A program made the position numbers and the translations under genes. Source: Methylosinus sp. Ce-a6 (GTDB lineage: Bacteria > Pseudomonadota > Alphaproteobacteria > Rhizobiales > Beijerinckiaceae). From it: a DNA stretch of 64,000 nt. The stretch is from the NCBI RefSeq assembly GCF_009811655.1, contig NZ_BGJX01000010.1, forward strand, positions 1-64,000, in the 5' to 3' direction. The notes beneath the pieces were generated by a model. It did not search any database. It saw only the letters and a program-made list of their open reading frames with translations, and was not told where the DNA came from. This document shows, piece after piece, positions 8,654 to 17,115 of the stretch. How positions within the stretch are numbered: the stretch's first letter is position 1; the number at the start of each line of letters is the position of its first letter.

Positions 8654-8941
8654 ATGAGCATGACCTCGCCCGCCATCACCTTCGATCGTCTCGCCTATAT
8701 CGATCGGCTGAAAGAGGCCGGGTTCGACGACAGGCAGGCGCGCGCTCAGGCGGATGCGCTGGACGCGGCGTTGCGCGATTCTGTGGCGACGAAGGCCGAC
8801 GTGCGCGAGTCCGAGCTGCGGCTCGAGGCCAAAATCGAGACCACGGCGGCAAATCTTCGAGCGGACATCGCCCGTTGGCTTTTCGCGGCCGTCGTCGCGC
8901 TCGGCGGCGTGATTCTCGCCGCCGTCAAATTCGTGAAGTGA
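8654..8941 (+). CDS. Small coiled-coil membrane protein (DUF1640-like)
   Basis: A 95-residue protein. The N-terminus ITFDRLAYIDRLKEAGFDDR matches the start pattern of DUF1640/CCDC90-like proteins, followed by an amphipathic coiled coil with the typical ATKADVRESELRLEAKIE segment and one C-terminal transmembrane helix (about residues 74-92). In bacteria these are anchored coiled-coil proteins of unknown role, often near toxin-antitoxin or phage genes; no such neighbour is seen here. The start could also be two codons later. It is convergent with the alpha/beta hydrolase gene. Confidence 0.7.
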   Translation: MSMTSPAITFDRLAYIDRLKEAGFDDRQARAQADALDAALRDSVATKADVRESELRLEAKIETTAANLRADIARWLFAAVVALGGVILAAVKFVK

Positions 8942-8968
8942 CGACGGCGGGACATAGACGCCGCCTCC

Positions 8969-9823
8969 TCAGTTCTCCATCAACCAGAGCGCGCAATCCT
9001 CCCAATAGGGGCGGCCGGGGTCGCGGAAAAAGCCGAAATGGCCGACCGGCCCTCCCTCGGCGCGAATCGCCATGGGCTCGATTCTCGCGCGCCGGAAGCG
9101 TTGCAGCAGCGCGTCGACCGCCGGTTTCGGCGCCATCCAATCGTCCTCGATCGCCAAGGCGCGAATCGTTCCCGTGAAGCCGTCGAAACATCCCGAGAAC
9201 GGTCGTCCCGCCGCGTCGACGAAATAGGCGGGGCTGCGGCACCAGCGCGCCCATTCGAGCGCCGCGTCCTTGGGCAGGTCCTCGCCGAGGCGAAGGCGCG
9301 CCGCCGGAAAATAGCCGAGCAGAGCGGTGGGAAGCGGCAATAAGGCGTTCCAGAACAGAAAGAGGGCGTATTTGCGCGGCGCCGGCCACAGGCGCCAATC
9401 GCCGATCTGCGTGCTGACCGCCCACATGGCGCCGATGAGATGATTATTGTCCGCGAGCCCGACCATCTGCCCGCCGACGCTATGGGCGACGACGCGCAAT
9501 CGCCCATCGGGCGCGAGCGTCGCCGCATGATCCAGAACGCCGGCCAAGTCCTGCTCGCCCCAGGCGCGCAGACCGCCGCCCGGCGTTCCGAATTGGCGCG
9601 AGGCGCCGACGCCGCGATAATCGAAGGTGAGAACGCTGCATCCGCGCGCGGCGAGAAAACGCGCCAAGCGCTCATAGAATTTCTGCTTCACCGCTATGGC
9701 GCCGGCGACGACGACGACGGGCCCTTCGCTCTGCGGCGCTGAAAACAGCGTCGCCGCGAGAGAGGCTCCGTCTCTCGCGGCGATCGTCACCGAAACGCCC
9801 TTGCCGTCGCCGGCGTTGGTCAT
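8969..9823 (-). CDS. Alpha/beta hydrolase (YheT/esterase-like)
   Basis: A 284-residue alpha/beta hydrolase. The nucleophile elbow is VAHSVGGQM (Ser in A-H-S-V-G), the strand before it has LTFDYRGVGASRQFG, an acid residue lies in IEDDWMAPK, and the C-terminal His is in GGPVGHFGFFRD. The typical oxyanion HG is replaced by VVVVAGAIAVKQKFY. Its ATG overlaps the stop of the desaturase gene by 4 nt (ATGA), so the two are translationally coupled. Together with the upstream cyclopropane synthase this suggests a role in acyl-lipid turnover; the substrate is unknown. Confidence 0.85.
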   Translation of the reverse strand: MTNAGDGKGVSVTIAARDGASLAATLFSAPQSEGPVVVVAGAIAVKQKFYERLARFLAARGCSVLTFDYRGVGASRQFGTPGGGLRAWGEQDLAGVLDHAATLAPDGRLRVVAHSVGGQMVGLADNNHLIGAMWAVSTQIGDWRLWPAPRKYALFLFWNALLPLPTALLGYFPAARLRLGEDLPKDAALEWARWCRSPAYFVDAAGRPFSGCFDGFTGTIRALAIEDDWMAPKPAVDALLQRFRRARIEPMAIRAEGGPVGHFGFFRDPGRPYWEDCALWLMEN

Positions 9824-10980
9824 GCGGTCACGCTTTCCTCGGCCAGTCTCGCGGCCGCGCCATTGGCGAGCGGCGCCTCGGCTTCGCGGCGAAGTCTGCT
9901 CTGCTGCTGATAATGAGCGGCGAGCGGCAGATTTTCAACCGCGGGGAACTGCTCCTCGATCTTCTTCGGCTCGAACAGCGTCACGACGGATTTCCAGGTC
10001 GCGATTCCCCAGCCCTGCGAGCGATAGGGATAGCCGTGCTCCTCGCAGAACTGGCGCAGCATGGGCGCGAGCGCGGGATAGTGACGCGGGCTGATCCAGG
10101 GAAAGAGGTGATGCTCGATCTGGAAATCGACGCCGCCGCAGAGCAGCCGGCCGATCGGACCCGTCTCGAAATTCACCGCCGTCGCCGTCTGCAGCATCAG
10201 ATAATTGTCGCGCGTCGCATCCTTCGTCACCTGGATCGCCTCCTCCGGATAATGCGCCGGAGCAAAGAGCGCGAACATGACATAGGACATCATGAACATC
10301 TGCACGACGAAGAACAGAGCGACATTGGCGAGGCCGAAGAAATAGATCGGAATGATCGTCCACACGACCCAATGCGCGCTCACGCAGGCGAGGTCGACCC
10401 AGCTCGTCCAATTGCGGCGCTGATCGTCCTTCAGCTCGCGAATGAGGAATCGCCAGCCCTTGAAAGCGACGCCGAAGGAATTGCCGAGCAGCACGATGGG
10501 GAAGAAATAGCCCTGATGCTCGAACCACCATCTGGCGAGCCCGCTGGCGTTCTTCAGATCGCGATCGTTGAGCGTGAACACCGGCATGAGATCGGCGTCG
10601 TCGTCCACGCCGATGACGTTCGGATTGGGATGATGAACGACGACATGCTTATGACGCCAATAGTTTCCCGACACGCCGAGGAAGAAGGCGAAGTCGAAAT
10701 ACATGATGAATTCATTGACCCAGGGCCTGTCGCTGATCGCATGATGCGAGGCCGTATGGCCGTTCGTCGACATGCCCATGCAGCCATAGGCCACGAGAAT
10801 CATGCCGATCGCTTTGACGACGAGCATGTCCGAGACGATGACGAGAGAGACGCCTGCGATGGTCAACGCCACGAACAGAAGGCATTCGGCCATGCCGATG
10901 GCGGTCAGCTTGCGGCCGAACCCTGCGCGATGGACCTGCTGCCGCAGACGCGCGAAATCCTGATTGGCTTCCTTGGACAT
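9820..10980 (-). CDS. Fatty acid desaturase (front-end type, QxxHH third box)
   Basis: A 386-residue membrane di-iron desaturase. Three histidine boxes are visible: HTASHH at 75-80, HKHVVVHH at 110-117 and QIEHHLFPWISPRHY in the C-terminal half. The Gln-type third box is typical of acyl-lipid or linoleoyl-CoA desaturases of the delta-6 class. Hydrophobic pairs surround the boxes. A GTG six bases upstream is an alternative start. It lies 28 bp after the cyclopropane synthase gene and overlaps the hydrolase gene by 4 nt, forming a lipid-modification operon. Position of the double bond made cannot be deduced. Confidence 0.9.
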   Translation of the reverse strand: MSKEANQDFARLRQQVHRAGFGRKLTAIGMAECLLFVALTIAGVSLVIVSDMLVVKAIGMILVAYGCMGMSTNGHTASHHAISDRPWVNEFIMYFDFAFFLGVSGNYWRHKHVVVHHPNPNVIGVDDDADLMPVFTLNDRDLKNASGLARWWFEHQGYFFPIVLLGNSFGVAFKGWRFLIRELKDDQRRNWTSWVDLACVSAHWVVWTIIPIYFFGLANVALFFVVQMFMMSYVMFALFAPAHYPEEAIQVTKDATRDNYLMLQTATAVNFETGPIGRLLCGGVDFQIEHHLFPWISPRHYPALAPMLRQFCEEHGYPYRSQGWGIATWKSVVTLFEPKKIEEQFPAVENLPLAAHYQQQSRLRREAEAPLANGAAARLAEESVTA

Positions 10981-11008
10981 ATGCACCCCCGAAATACGAA
11001 TATTCGTC

Positions 11009-12286
11009 TCAAACGCGCTGCAGGCGGTACGGCGCGTGATAATCCTTGGTGAAGAGGAGCTGGTAGAGCGCCTGGTCGCCCGCGGCGGCGGATGCGATTC
11101 CGCAGCTGAGGTAATATTCCCACATGCGCTTGAAGACCGTGTCGTAGCGCTCGGGGTCGAGCGCGTCGCAATTGGCGCGGAAGGCTTCCAGCCAGCGGCG
11201 CAAGGTGACGGCGTAATGGCGCGCCATATTCTCGACGTCGAGAATGGCGAGGCGATTGTTCTCGAGCTGCGTCGTCATCGCCGAGAGTTTCGGCGTGTCG
11301 GAGCCGGGGAAGATATATTTCTGGATGAAGGGATCGTGGCGATTGATCGCGGTGTTGCAACCGATGACATGCACGAGGCCGCGGCCCGTCGGCGCGAGCA
11401 GGCGCTCGATGGCGCCGAAATAAGCGGGATAATCGCCAGCGCGCACATGCTCCAGCATTCCGACGCTGACGATGCGGTCGAAAGCGCCTTCGATCTCGCG
11501 ATAATCGCCGAGCACGAAGCGCACGCGATCGGAGACGCCATATTTGTCGGCGTTCTCTTCCGCGCGCGCATGATGCGCGACGCTATTCGTCACGCCGACG
11601 CCGCGCGCGCCGAAATTCAGCGCCGCATGGATCAGCATGCCGCCCTTGCCGCAACCTATGTCGAGCAGCGATTGGCCCGGCTCGATCTCGAGCTTCTGGC
11701 AAATGCGATCGAGCTTGCGCTGCTGCAAGAGATTGGCGTCGTCGTCCTGCGAATGCGCATAGCCGCAAGAGTAGACTTGATAGCGGTCGAGCAGAAAAGC
11801 GTCGAACACGTCTTCGCCGATATCGTAATGGCGGCGGACATTGGTCGCCGGGCTCATCAGCCGATTGCCGGCGAGAAGACCGGCGTAGCGCAGGAGAAAG
11901 CTCCAATCCGAGCGCAGCTTCTTATGCAGGCCGGCGCGGCACAGCATGATGAGGCAATCGACGAGGCGGCCGTCCTCGACCTCGAAATCCTGCGCCATGA
12001 AGGCTTCGCCCATGCCGAGATTGCCATAGGCGAGCACGCGGCTGAAGAAATCCTCGCGAAGGACGCGCAGCACGACAGGCGCCTCGTCGCCGGCGCCGAA
12101 GCGATGATCGACGCCATTGTGGCGAACGATCAGCGTTCCGCGATGGAGATGGCGCGACAGCATTTCGAAGAATGCGTCTTCCGGCCGACGCGCCCCGAAG
12201 ATCTGCGGGAAGGATGATTGTCCGCGCGGCGTTCTCGCGTCGAAGCCGCGCGCGGCGTGTTCCGGCATATATCTCGTATCCGTCAT
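11009..12286 (-). CDS. cfa: Cyclopropane-fatty-acyl-phospholipid synthase family methyltransferase
   Basis: A 425-residue protein with SAM motif I LLDIGCGKGGMLIHAA in the middle, VGMLEHVRAGDYPAYF after it and the family-typical YIFPGSDTPKLSAM and GMLEH segments. CFA synthases add a methylene from S-adenosylmethionine across the double bond of membrane phospholipid acyl chains. The N-terminal ~130 residues form the usual lipid-binding extension. The start was put at the ATG of MTDTRYMPEH because GGAGAG lies 4-6 nt upstream; an ATG 18 bp earlier lacks one. It is first in the operon with the desaturase and hydrolase. A specific role (membrane cyclopropanation versus another unsaturated-lipid methylation) is not decided. 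Confidence 0.88.
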   Translation of the reverse strand: MTDTRYMPEHAARGFDARTPRGQSSFPQIFGARRPEDAFFEMLSRHLHRGTLIVRHNGVDHRFGAGDEAPVVLRVLREDFFSRVLAYGNLGMGEAFMAQDFEVEDGRLVDCLIMLCRAGLHKKLRSDWSFLLRYAGLLAGNRLMSPATNVRRHYDIGEDVFDAFLLDRYQVYSCGYAHSQDDDANLLQQRKLDRICQKLEIEPGQSLLDIGCGKGGMLIHAALNFGARGVGVTNSVAHHARAEENADKYGVSDRVRFVLGDYREIEGAFDRIVSVGMLEHVRAGDYPAYFGAIERLLAPTGRGLVHVIGCNTAINRHDPFIQKYIFPGSDTPKLSAMTTQLENNRLAILDVENMARHYAVTLRRWLEAFRANCDALDPERYDTVFKRMWEYYLSCGIASAAAGDQALYQLLFTKDYHAPYRLQRV

Positions 12287-12446
12287 TCGTCTCTCCAAAT
12301 CCATGTCGCGCGATTCAGAAAAGAATTCCGCGCTTTCTTGCGCCCGGTAACACGCGCGAAATCTTTCGCGCGCCCCGCGCTATTTGCGCCGCGCCTTGTT
12401 TTTCATGCTGCTCGCCATGCCGCGCCGAGACGCCGCAAGACAACAT

Positions 12447-12465
12447 TGTGACAAAAGTTGTCACA
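12447..12465. promoter_or_regulatory. Perfect operator-like inverted repeat
   Basis: TGTGACAA-AAG-TTGTCACA: two perfect 8-bp half-sites separated by 3 bp, located between divergent lipid genes. The size and symmetry fit a dimeric repressor of the TetR or GntR type. No regulator gene is adjacent, so the binding protein is unknown. Confidence 0.65.
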
Positions 12466-12482
12466 TTATTTCCGCATGTTGA

Positions 12483-12498
12483 CAAGCTGCTCAGCTTG
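12483..12498. promoter_or_regulatory. Second palindrome in the divergent region
   Basis: CAAGCTG-CT-CAGCTTG, perfect 7-bp arms with a 2-bp centre, 17 bp from the first palindrome and overlapping a TTGACA hexamer. It could be a second operator, or a short hairpin in the 5' leader of the hydrolase gene. Confidence 0.5.
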
Positions 12499-12662
12499 CG
12501 CTCGGTTCCTTCTCGCCGCTTCTTGCGGGGCGACGATCGGCTCGAGCCTGGGCGATGGTGTTAGAGACGAGCGGAATGAAATTATGTGCGCCGTCGCACA
12601 GGGCGCATCGGCGCTCCGCTCTATGGAAGCCGGGCGAGAGCTTATTCGGCGGAGATGGACAA

Positions 12663-13589
12663 ATGGACGCAATCGAAATGTCGCGCTGGTTGTGGGCGGA
12701 TCGGCGCGCGCGCGCCGCTCGCGGCGAGGCGGGCCCGACGCTGAACGGCGCAAAGGGCGAGTTCATCGAGACGCGCGGCGCGACTTTGCGCACGCTCGTC
12801 GCGCCGAAGAAGAGCGGCGCGAGCGACAAGACGCTGGTGATCGTGCCCGATCCGCCCAATGTGATCGAGCAATATCTGCCGATCATCGACGAAATGTCCA
12901 ACCACGCCCGCGTCGTCTGCGTGGAGACGCCGGGCTTTGGCCAATCCTTCGTGAAATCGGGCTTTCGCTTCGACGTCGAGAGCTATTGCGATGTCTTCGA
13001 CGAAGTCTTCGCCCGGCTCGGCATAAGAGACGCGGTGCTGGACATGGCCTGTCTCGGCGGTTTCGCGGGCGTCGCTTTTTCCGCCGCGCGGCCGGACCGC
13101 GTGCGCCATCTCATGCTGCAACAGACCGTCTCGATCTCGCAGGCGCAGAAATGGGCGGCGGGCACGGATCGCATGAATTTGATCCGCCGGCCCTATGTCG
13201 GGCAGATCTTCATGCGCGCGCTCGATCATGTGGTGACGCGCCATTGGTACAAGGTCGCCATGCCGCCGGCGCATTCGGCGATCGCGCCGAAGCTCGCGGA
13301 AGAAGCGATCGCCGGCCTCGATCGCGGCGGTTGCTTTTGTCTCTGCAACGCCTATCAGGCGTTGATGGCGACGCCGGAAAAGCCCTATGCCGCGCAGCCG
13401 CGCAAAGTGACCATCGTCTGGGGCGACAGCGATCCGACGCATCATCTCGTGGCGACGATCGGTGATTCGTTGAAGGCGTTTCTGCCGGAGGCGGAGTTCG
13501 TCGTCTTCGAGAATTGCGGGCACTTTCCCATGCTGGAAAATCCACAGCGCTATCTGCCGATGCTGCGCGCCGCGCTCGACGCCGCGTGA
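12663..13589 (+). CDS. Alpha/beta hydrolase-fold protein with Cys at the nucleophile position
   Basis: A 308-residue alpha/beta hydrolase. The elbow that normally reads GHSxGG is MACLGG, placing Cys130 where Ser is expected. The acid is probably Asp255 or Asp257 (VWGDSDPTHH), and His287 lies in ENCGHFPMLENP. The cap region is helical. GGCGGAG lies upstream of the chosen ATG; an in-frame upstream ATG at 12555 would add 36 residues without family resemblance. Cys-type triads occur in dienelactone hydrolases, but the overall pattern here is closer to haloalkane/epoxide-type hydrolases, so the reaction is open. It is divergent from the cyclopropane synthase operon and may share its regulation. 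Confidence 0.75.
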   Translation: MDAIEMSRWLWADRRARAARGEAGPTLNGAKGEFIETRGATLRTLVAPKKSGASDKTLVIVPDPPNVIEQYLPIIDEMSNHARVVCVETPGFGQSFVKSGFRFDVESYCDVFDEVFARLGIRDAVLDMACLGGFAGVAFSAARPDRVRHLMLQQTVSISQAQKWAAGTDRMNLIRRPYVGQIFMRALDHVVTRHWYKVAMPPAHSAIAPKLAEEAIAGLDRGGCFCLCNAYQALMATPEKPYAAQPRKVTIVWGDSDPTHHLVATIGDSLKAFLPEAEFVVFENCGHFPMLENPQRYLPMLRAALDAA

Positions 13590-13657
13590 GCGCCGCGCGC
13601 CGCTGGAGTCTTTTCATGTTTCATACGATTTCCGGCTGATTACTTCATAAACACGGG

Positions 13658-13741
13658 CGTCATCGCGAGCCGAAGGCGAAGCGATCCAGCGCCGTGGGGC
13701 GGCTCCTGGATCGCTTCGTCGCTGCGCTCCTCGCGATGACG
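13658..13741. repeat. Palindromic intergenic repeat, copy 2
   Basis: Same family as 1523-1645: CGTCATCGCGAGCC at one end, CTCGCGATGACG at the other, and the internal arms GAAGCGATCCAG and CTGGATCGCTTC. It is joined directly to copy B of the ~90-bp repeat. Confidence 0.75.
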
Positions 13742-13827
13742 TTGAAACACGGAAAGACTCTCGGCTTTTGTTTTGACGCGTTTCCGACGCGAACCAGCGT
13801 CCACTTCGGCTGGAAACGCTCCAGCGT
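13742..13827. repeat. Dispersed ~90-bp repeat, copy B
   Basis: Contains GAAACACGGAAAGACTCTCG, the TTTTGTTTTGACGCG block and the CGTTTCC ... GGAAACGCT arms, ending at the stop codon of the patatin gene on the minus strand. The outer half of the TGTTTCA palindrome present in other copies has been replaced by the adjoining repeat. Confidence 0.8.
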
Positions 13828-15651
13828 TCAGCTCGGCTGCGACAGGCGGCGCATTTCGGCGAGCGCCGGATTGCCCTCCGCCTCCAGCCGGGCGATCGCC
13901 TCGAGGCCCCATTTATAGGAGAATTCGGCGACTTCCCGATGCTTGTCCCAGGTCATGAAGCTCGCGCCGGGACAGACGGGCGGCTGCACGGTCACGTCGA
14001 GGGCGCCGGAGAAATTCGGTTTTTCGCGAATATTGCTGAACACCGCCTGTTGAATGACGCTGGCGAGCGAGGGGCAATTGGGCAAGGGCTTGCGGCGCAG
14101 CGGATTGAACATCGCCGCGAGCAATTCGTTGCGGCCGGGGAGCGCGCGATAGTCGAAATCATAGAGCCGCGGATCGGCGTTTCTGAGATCGACGATGAGA
14201 TTGGGGCCGTTCTTGAGCGCGTGCATCGGCGCGATCGGCGCATTGTCGGAGACGGCGCCGTCGACGAGCATATGTCCGTCCTCGTCGAAGAAGGGCGGCA
14301 GCACGCCGGGAATGGCGCAGGAGGCGCGCACCGCCTGCCAGGTCGCCCCGGAGCGGATGACGCGCATCGAATAGGTGGAGAGATCCGTCGCTATGGCGAA
14401 GCAAGGGCGCCACAAATCTTCGAAAGCGATGGAGCCATAGGACGCCGCCAGCGTCGCCTCCAGGATCGTGTGGTCGAGCAGTCCGAATTTCGGCAGAGTG
14501 AGGCGCTTCAGCGCGGCGTTCCGCACGAAGATTTCATGAATCGCCGCCTCCACCTCCTCCGGGCTCTTCAATTGCGCGAAGGCGACCGCCATGCCGGAGC
14601 CGATGCTGCTGCCGCCGAAAATATCGAAGACGACGCCCGATTCCTGAAAGGCTTTGACGATGCCGATATGGGCGAGGCCGAGCGCGCCGCCGGCGCCGGC
14701 GACGAAGCCGATCGCCTGGCCGGTGAGAAAGCGGGCGAGACAATCGAAATCCGCGCCCGAATCGAGGGCGACATGATGCAGCATGAAGACGTCGCGCTCG
14801 CGCAGCCAGGGCGCGGAGGGATCGGCGGCCGCCGGCCGCTGCGGATAGAGCTTGACGATGCGCCGACGGTTCGGCGGAAACAGCGTGAAGGCGAAACTCT
14901 CGATCGGATTGAGCGCCTCGGACCCGCCGGTCACGGCCATGATCAGCAGATCGGCCGAGTTGAGGACGGCGCGGCTCCATTCGTCGAGCTCATTGCCGGC
15001 GACGCAGACGACGAGGTCGCTCTCGCGCTCCAATTCGCCGAGCCAATCGGCGACCGCGTAGCGATCGAAAGCGCCGTTCGAAAAATGCGCGCGCGCGTCG
15101 GCGGGGGAGAGCACGCGCGCGCGCGCGCGCGCGCCGATCGCCCGCAGCAGGCGCGCGCCGAAAGCTTCCGGAACGGCGCCGCCGCCAGCGGGAACGAGCG
15201 CGATGACGCGCAGCCGGCTGCTCTGGCGGAAGTTGCGCCGCGTGATCTCGCCGAGCCGGGCGAGGCGCTTGGCGAGCGAGCGGGTGACGGCGCGCTGCAG
15301 ATCGGGGAATTGCGCGACGAGCGCGTCGAATAGCGCGCGGTCGATCTCCAGAACCTCGGAGTCGCGCATGGCGATGACATTGGCGCCGCGCGGCTCGCCG
15401 GTGAAGAAACCCATCTCGCCGATGAGCTGATCCTTGCCGATCTCCGCGACGACCTCGCCATTGCCGGCGTTCTCGACGCCGAACTGGCCGAAATTGACGA
15501 TGTAGAGCGTTTCGGACGCGTCGCCCTGCACGATCAGCGCCTCGCCGCGCGCAATGCGGCGGGTCTTCACGCAGGCCTTGATCTTATTGCGATCCTCGTC
15601 CTCGAGGGACTGCCAGAAGCTCTGATCTTCCGCTACGAGCGTCTTCGCCAT
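13828..15651 (-). CDS. NTE-type patatin phospholipase with cyclic-nucleotide-binding domain
   Basis: A 607-residue protein. Residues ~10-130 form a cNMP-binding-like beta-barrel (IVQGDASETLYIVNFGQFGV, IGEMGFFTGEPRGANVIA). Residues ~310-510 are a patatin domain with the oxyanion loop GAGGALGLAH (319-328), the nucleophile in GSSIGS (Ser349) and the dyad Asp in DGAVSDN (Asp464). This architecture matches neuropathy-target-esterase-like lysophospholipases, which hydrolyse (lyso)phospholipids. The linker at ~175-180 is encoded by an uninterrupted CG dinucleotide tract. It may help recycle lipids modified by the nearby genes, but that is inference. Confidence 0.9.
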   Translation of the reverse strand: MAKTLVAEDQSFWQSLEDEDRNKIKACVKTRRIARGEALIVQGDASETLYIVNFGQFGVENAGNGEVVAEIGKDQLIGEMGFFTGEPRGANVIAMRDSEVLEIDRALFDALVAQFPDLQRAVTRSLAKRLARLGEITRRNFRQSSRLRVIALVPAGGGAVPEAFGARLLRAIGARARARVLSPADARAHFSNGAFDRYAVADWLGELERESDLVVCVAGNELDEWSRAVLNSADLLIMAVTGGSEALNPIESFAFTLFPPNRRRIVKLYPQRPAAADPSAPWLRERDVFMLHHVALDSGADFDCLARFLTGQAIGFVAGAGGALGLAHIGIVKAFQESGVVFDIFGGSSIGSGMAVAFAQLKSPEEVEAAIHEIFVRNAALKRLTLPKFGLLDHTILEATLAASYGSIAFEDLWRPCFAIATDLSTYSMRVIRSGATWQAVRASCAIPGVLPPFFDEDGHMLVDGAVSDNAPIAPMHALKNGPNLIVDLRNADPRLYDFDYRALPGRNELLAAMFNPLRRKPLPNCPSLASVIQQAVFSNIREKPNFSGALDVTVQPPVCPGASFMTWDKHREVAEFSYKWGLEAIARLEAEGNPALAEMRRLSQPS

Positions 15652-15758
15652 GGAAATGCATTCGTCCCGATGCGTTTCGTCGCGCGCCCCCGCGTGACGA
15701 TGCGGCGCGCATGATCATCGGACGAATGCGAGAATGCAAGGGCGGTTTCTCGGGACGC

Positions 15759-17030
15759 TCACCGCGCTCCGGAGAGCCCCGCCGTGCTGCGCCCCTGCGC
15801 CTCGGCGCGGTCGCGCTCCAGCGGAATGAGCCGATATCCCTCCTCATGCGTCAGCCAGGAGAGATAGGCGACTCCTTTGCTCTCGACGAGCAGCGGATGA
15901 TCGGAGGCCTCCGCCGTCTGCGCGAGGATGCGCGGCGCGTCGAAGCTCTCGCCGCCGTCGCGCGAGGATTGGACGAGGATCGTCGTCACCTTTCCGTCGA
16001 ACTCCTTCCAGGCGCGATAGAGCCTGTCGCCGGCGGCGAGCAGCTGCGGGCGCTGCGGGGCGCGCTCGGCGTCGCCGATGCGCTCGGGCGTAGAGAAGCT
16101 CTTGCCGCCGTCGGCGCTGCGCGCATAGAACAGCCCTTGGCGCGTCTTGCCGCGTGTGAACCAGGCGACGTGCCAGCGGCCCGCGGCGTCGATCGCCAGC
16201 GCCGGGCCTTGATGCGGGCAGCTCGTCGCCCAATCGTCGAGGCTGACGCGCGCGCCGACGAGCGTCTTGCCGTCGGGAGAAAGCTTCGCCGCCATATGGT
16301 CGCGGCGATTGTTCTCGAACACGTGACGCCAGGCGAAGACGGGCCGGCCGTCGCGGTCGAGCGCCGCGCCGATGCGACAGCACTCGCAGGAATGGTCGAG
16401 CAATATGCTCTTGCCAGCAAAGCTCCTGCCGCCGTCGTCCGACCAGGCGACGGCGATGCCGCTGCCCTCGAACGCCTCGCCGGCGGCCTTGGCTTTGGCG
16501 GCGTCGCGCTTGTCGAGCCAGGCGGCGTAGATGCGCCCCTTCGGGCCGATGACGAAGGTCTCGAAACGCTGGCCCTTGTCGTCGACGAGCGGCTGCGGCG
16601 CGGCGAAGCTTTTGCCGCCATCGGTCGAGCGCGTGACAAAGACCGTGCCGTCATGGCTCTTCTCGGGCCGGGTGGTGAAGCTCGCGATGAGCGTCCCGTC
16701 GGCGAGAGCGACGATTTTCGGCCGCGCCTCGCCATTATCGTCCAGCGTTCCCACCGGCGCCGCTATGACGAAGGGCGGCGCGAAACTTCCGCCATTGTCG
16801 CTGGACGTTGCGCCATAGATCGTCCCGGCGACGGAATAGGTCAGCCACAGCCGCCCGTCGGCGCCGAAGGCGGGCGTCGCGGTGACGGCGCATTCGGGCA
16901 GCGGCTCGGCGCAGGCGGGCTCCGCCGCATGGCCCATATGGCCCCCTTTCTCCGCGCGCCCGCCTGTCTCCTGCGCGAGCGCGCTCGATGCGGCGAAAAG
17001 GGCGAGAAGAGCGAGCGCGATCGATTTCAT
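15759..17030 (-). CDS. Secreted BNR/sialidase-like beta-propeller protein
   Basis: A 423-residue protein beginning with a signal peptide (MKSIALALLALFAASSALAQ). At least five Asp-box motifs are visible (SSDNGGSF, STDGGKSF, SDDGGRSF, SADGGKSF, SRDGGESF), which define a sialidase-type beta-propeller. The catalytic Arg triad and Tyr of true sialidases are not evident. Unusual cysteines occur in SCECCRIG, TSCPHQG and an N-terminal ACAEPLPECA next to a His/Met-containing GGHMGHAAEPA stretch, suggesting metal binding or disulphides. It is the last gene of the ExbB-ExbD-TonB run, so a periplasmic or surface accessory role in uptake is more likely than sialic acid cleavage. Confidence 0.75.
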   Translation of the reverse strand: MKSIALALLALFAASSALAQETGGRAEKGGHMGHAAEPACAEPLPECAVTATPAFGADGRLWLTYSVAGTIYGATSSDNGGSFAPPFVIAAPVGTLDDNGEARPKIVALADGTLIASFTTRPEKSHDGTVFVTRSTDGGKSFAAPQPLVDDKGQRFETFVIGPKGRIYAAWLDKRDAAKAKAAGEAFEGSGIAVAWSDDGGRSFAGKSILLDHSCECCRIGAALDRDGRPVFAWRHVFENNRRDHMAAKLSPDGKTLVGARVSLDDWATSCPHQGPALAIDAAGRWHVAWFTRGKTRQGLFYARSADGGKSFSTPERIGDAERAPQRPQLLAAGDRLYRAWKEFDGKVTTILVQSSRDGGESFDAPRILAQTAEASDHPLLVESKGVAYLSWLTHEEGYRLIPLERDRAEAQGRSTAGLSGAR

Positions 17031-17115
17031 GAAGGTTTCTTTCCCGATGGAAGCGGAATGTCTGCTCGAACCGCCGGCAATTGCGATTCGCCGCGGGCGG
17101 CGGCTCATCGCCAGA

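Larger units (their letters stand above)
12287..12662. promoter_or_regulatory. Divergent promoter region between the lipid operon and a hydrolase
   Basis: This 376-bp gap separates two divergently transcribed units. It holds two palindromes listed separately (12447-12465 and 12483-12498) and a TTGACA at 12479-12484 that overlaps the second palindrome and could serve as a -35 element for the rightward gene. No convincing open frame is present. Confidence 0.5.

Noticed and set aside
15759..17030. True sialidase
   Set aside because: Asp-boxes alone define the fold; the catalytic Arg triad and Tyr are not recognised, and the genomic context is TonB-dependent transport.
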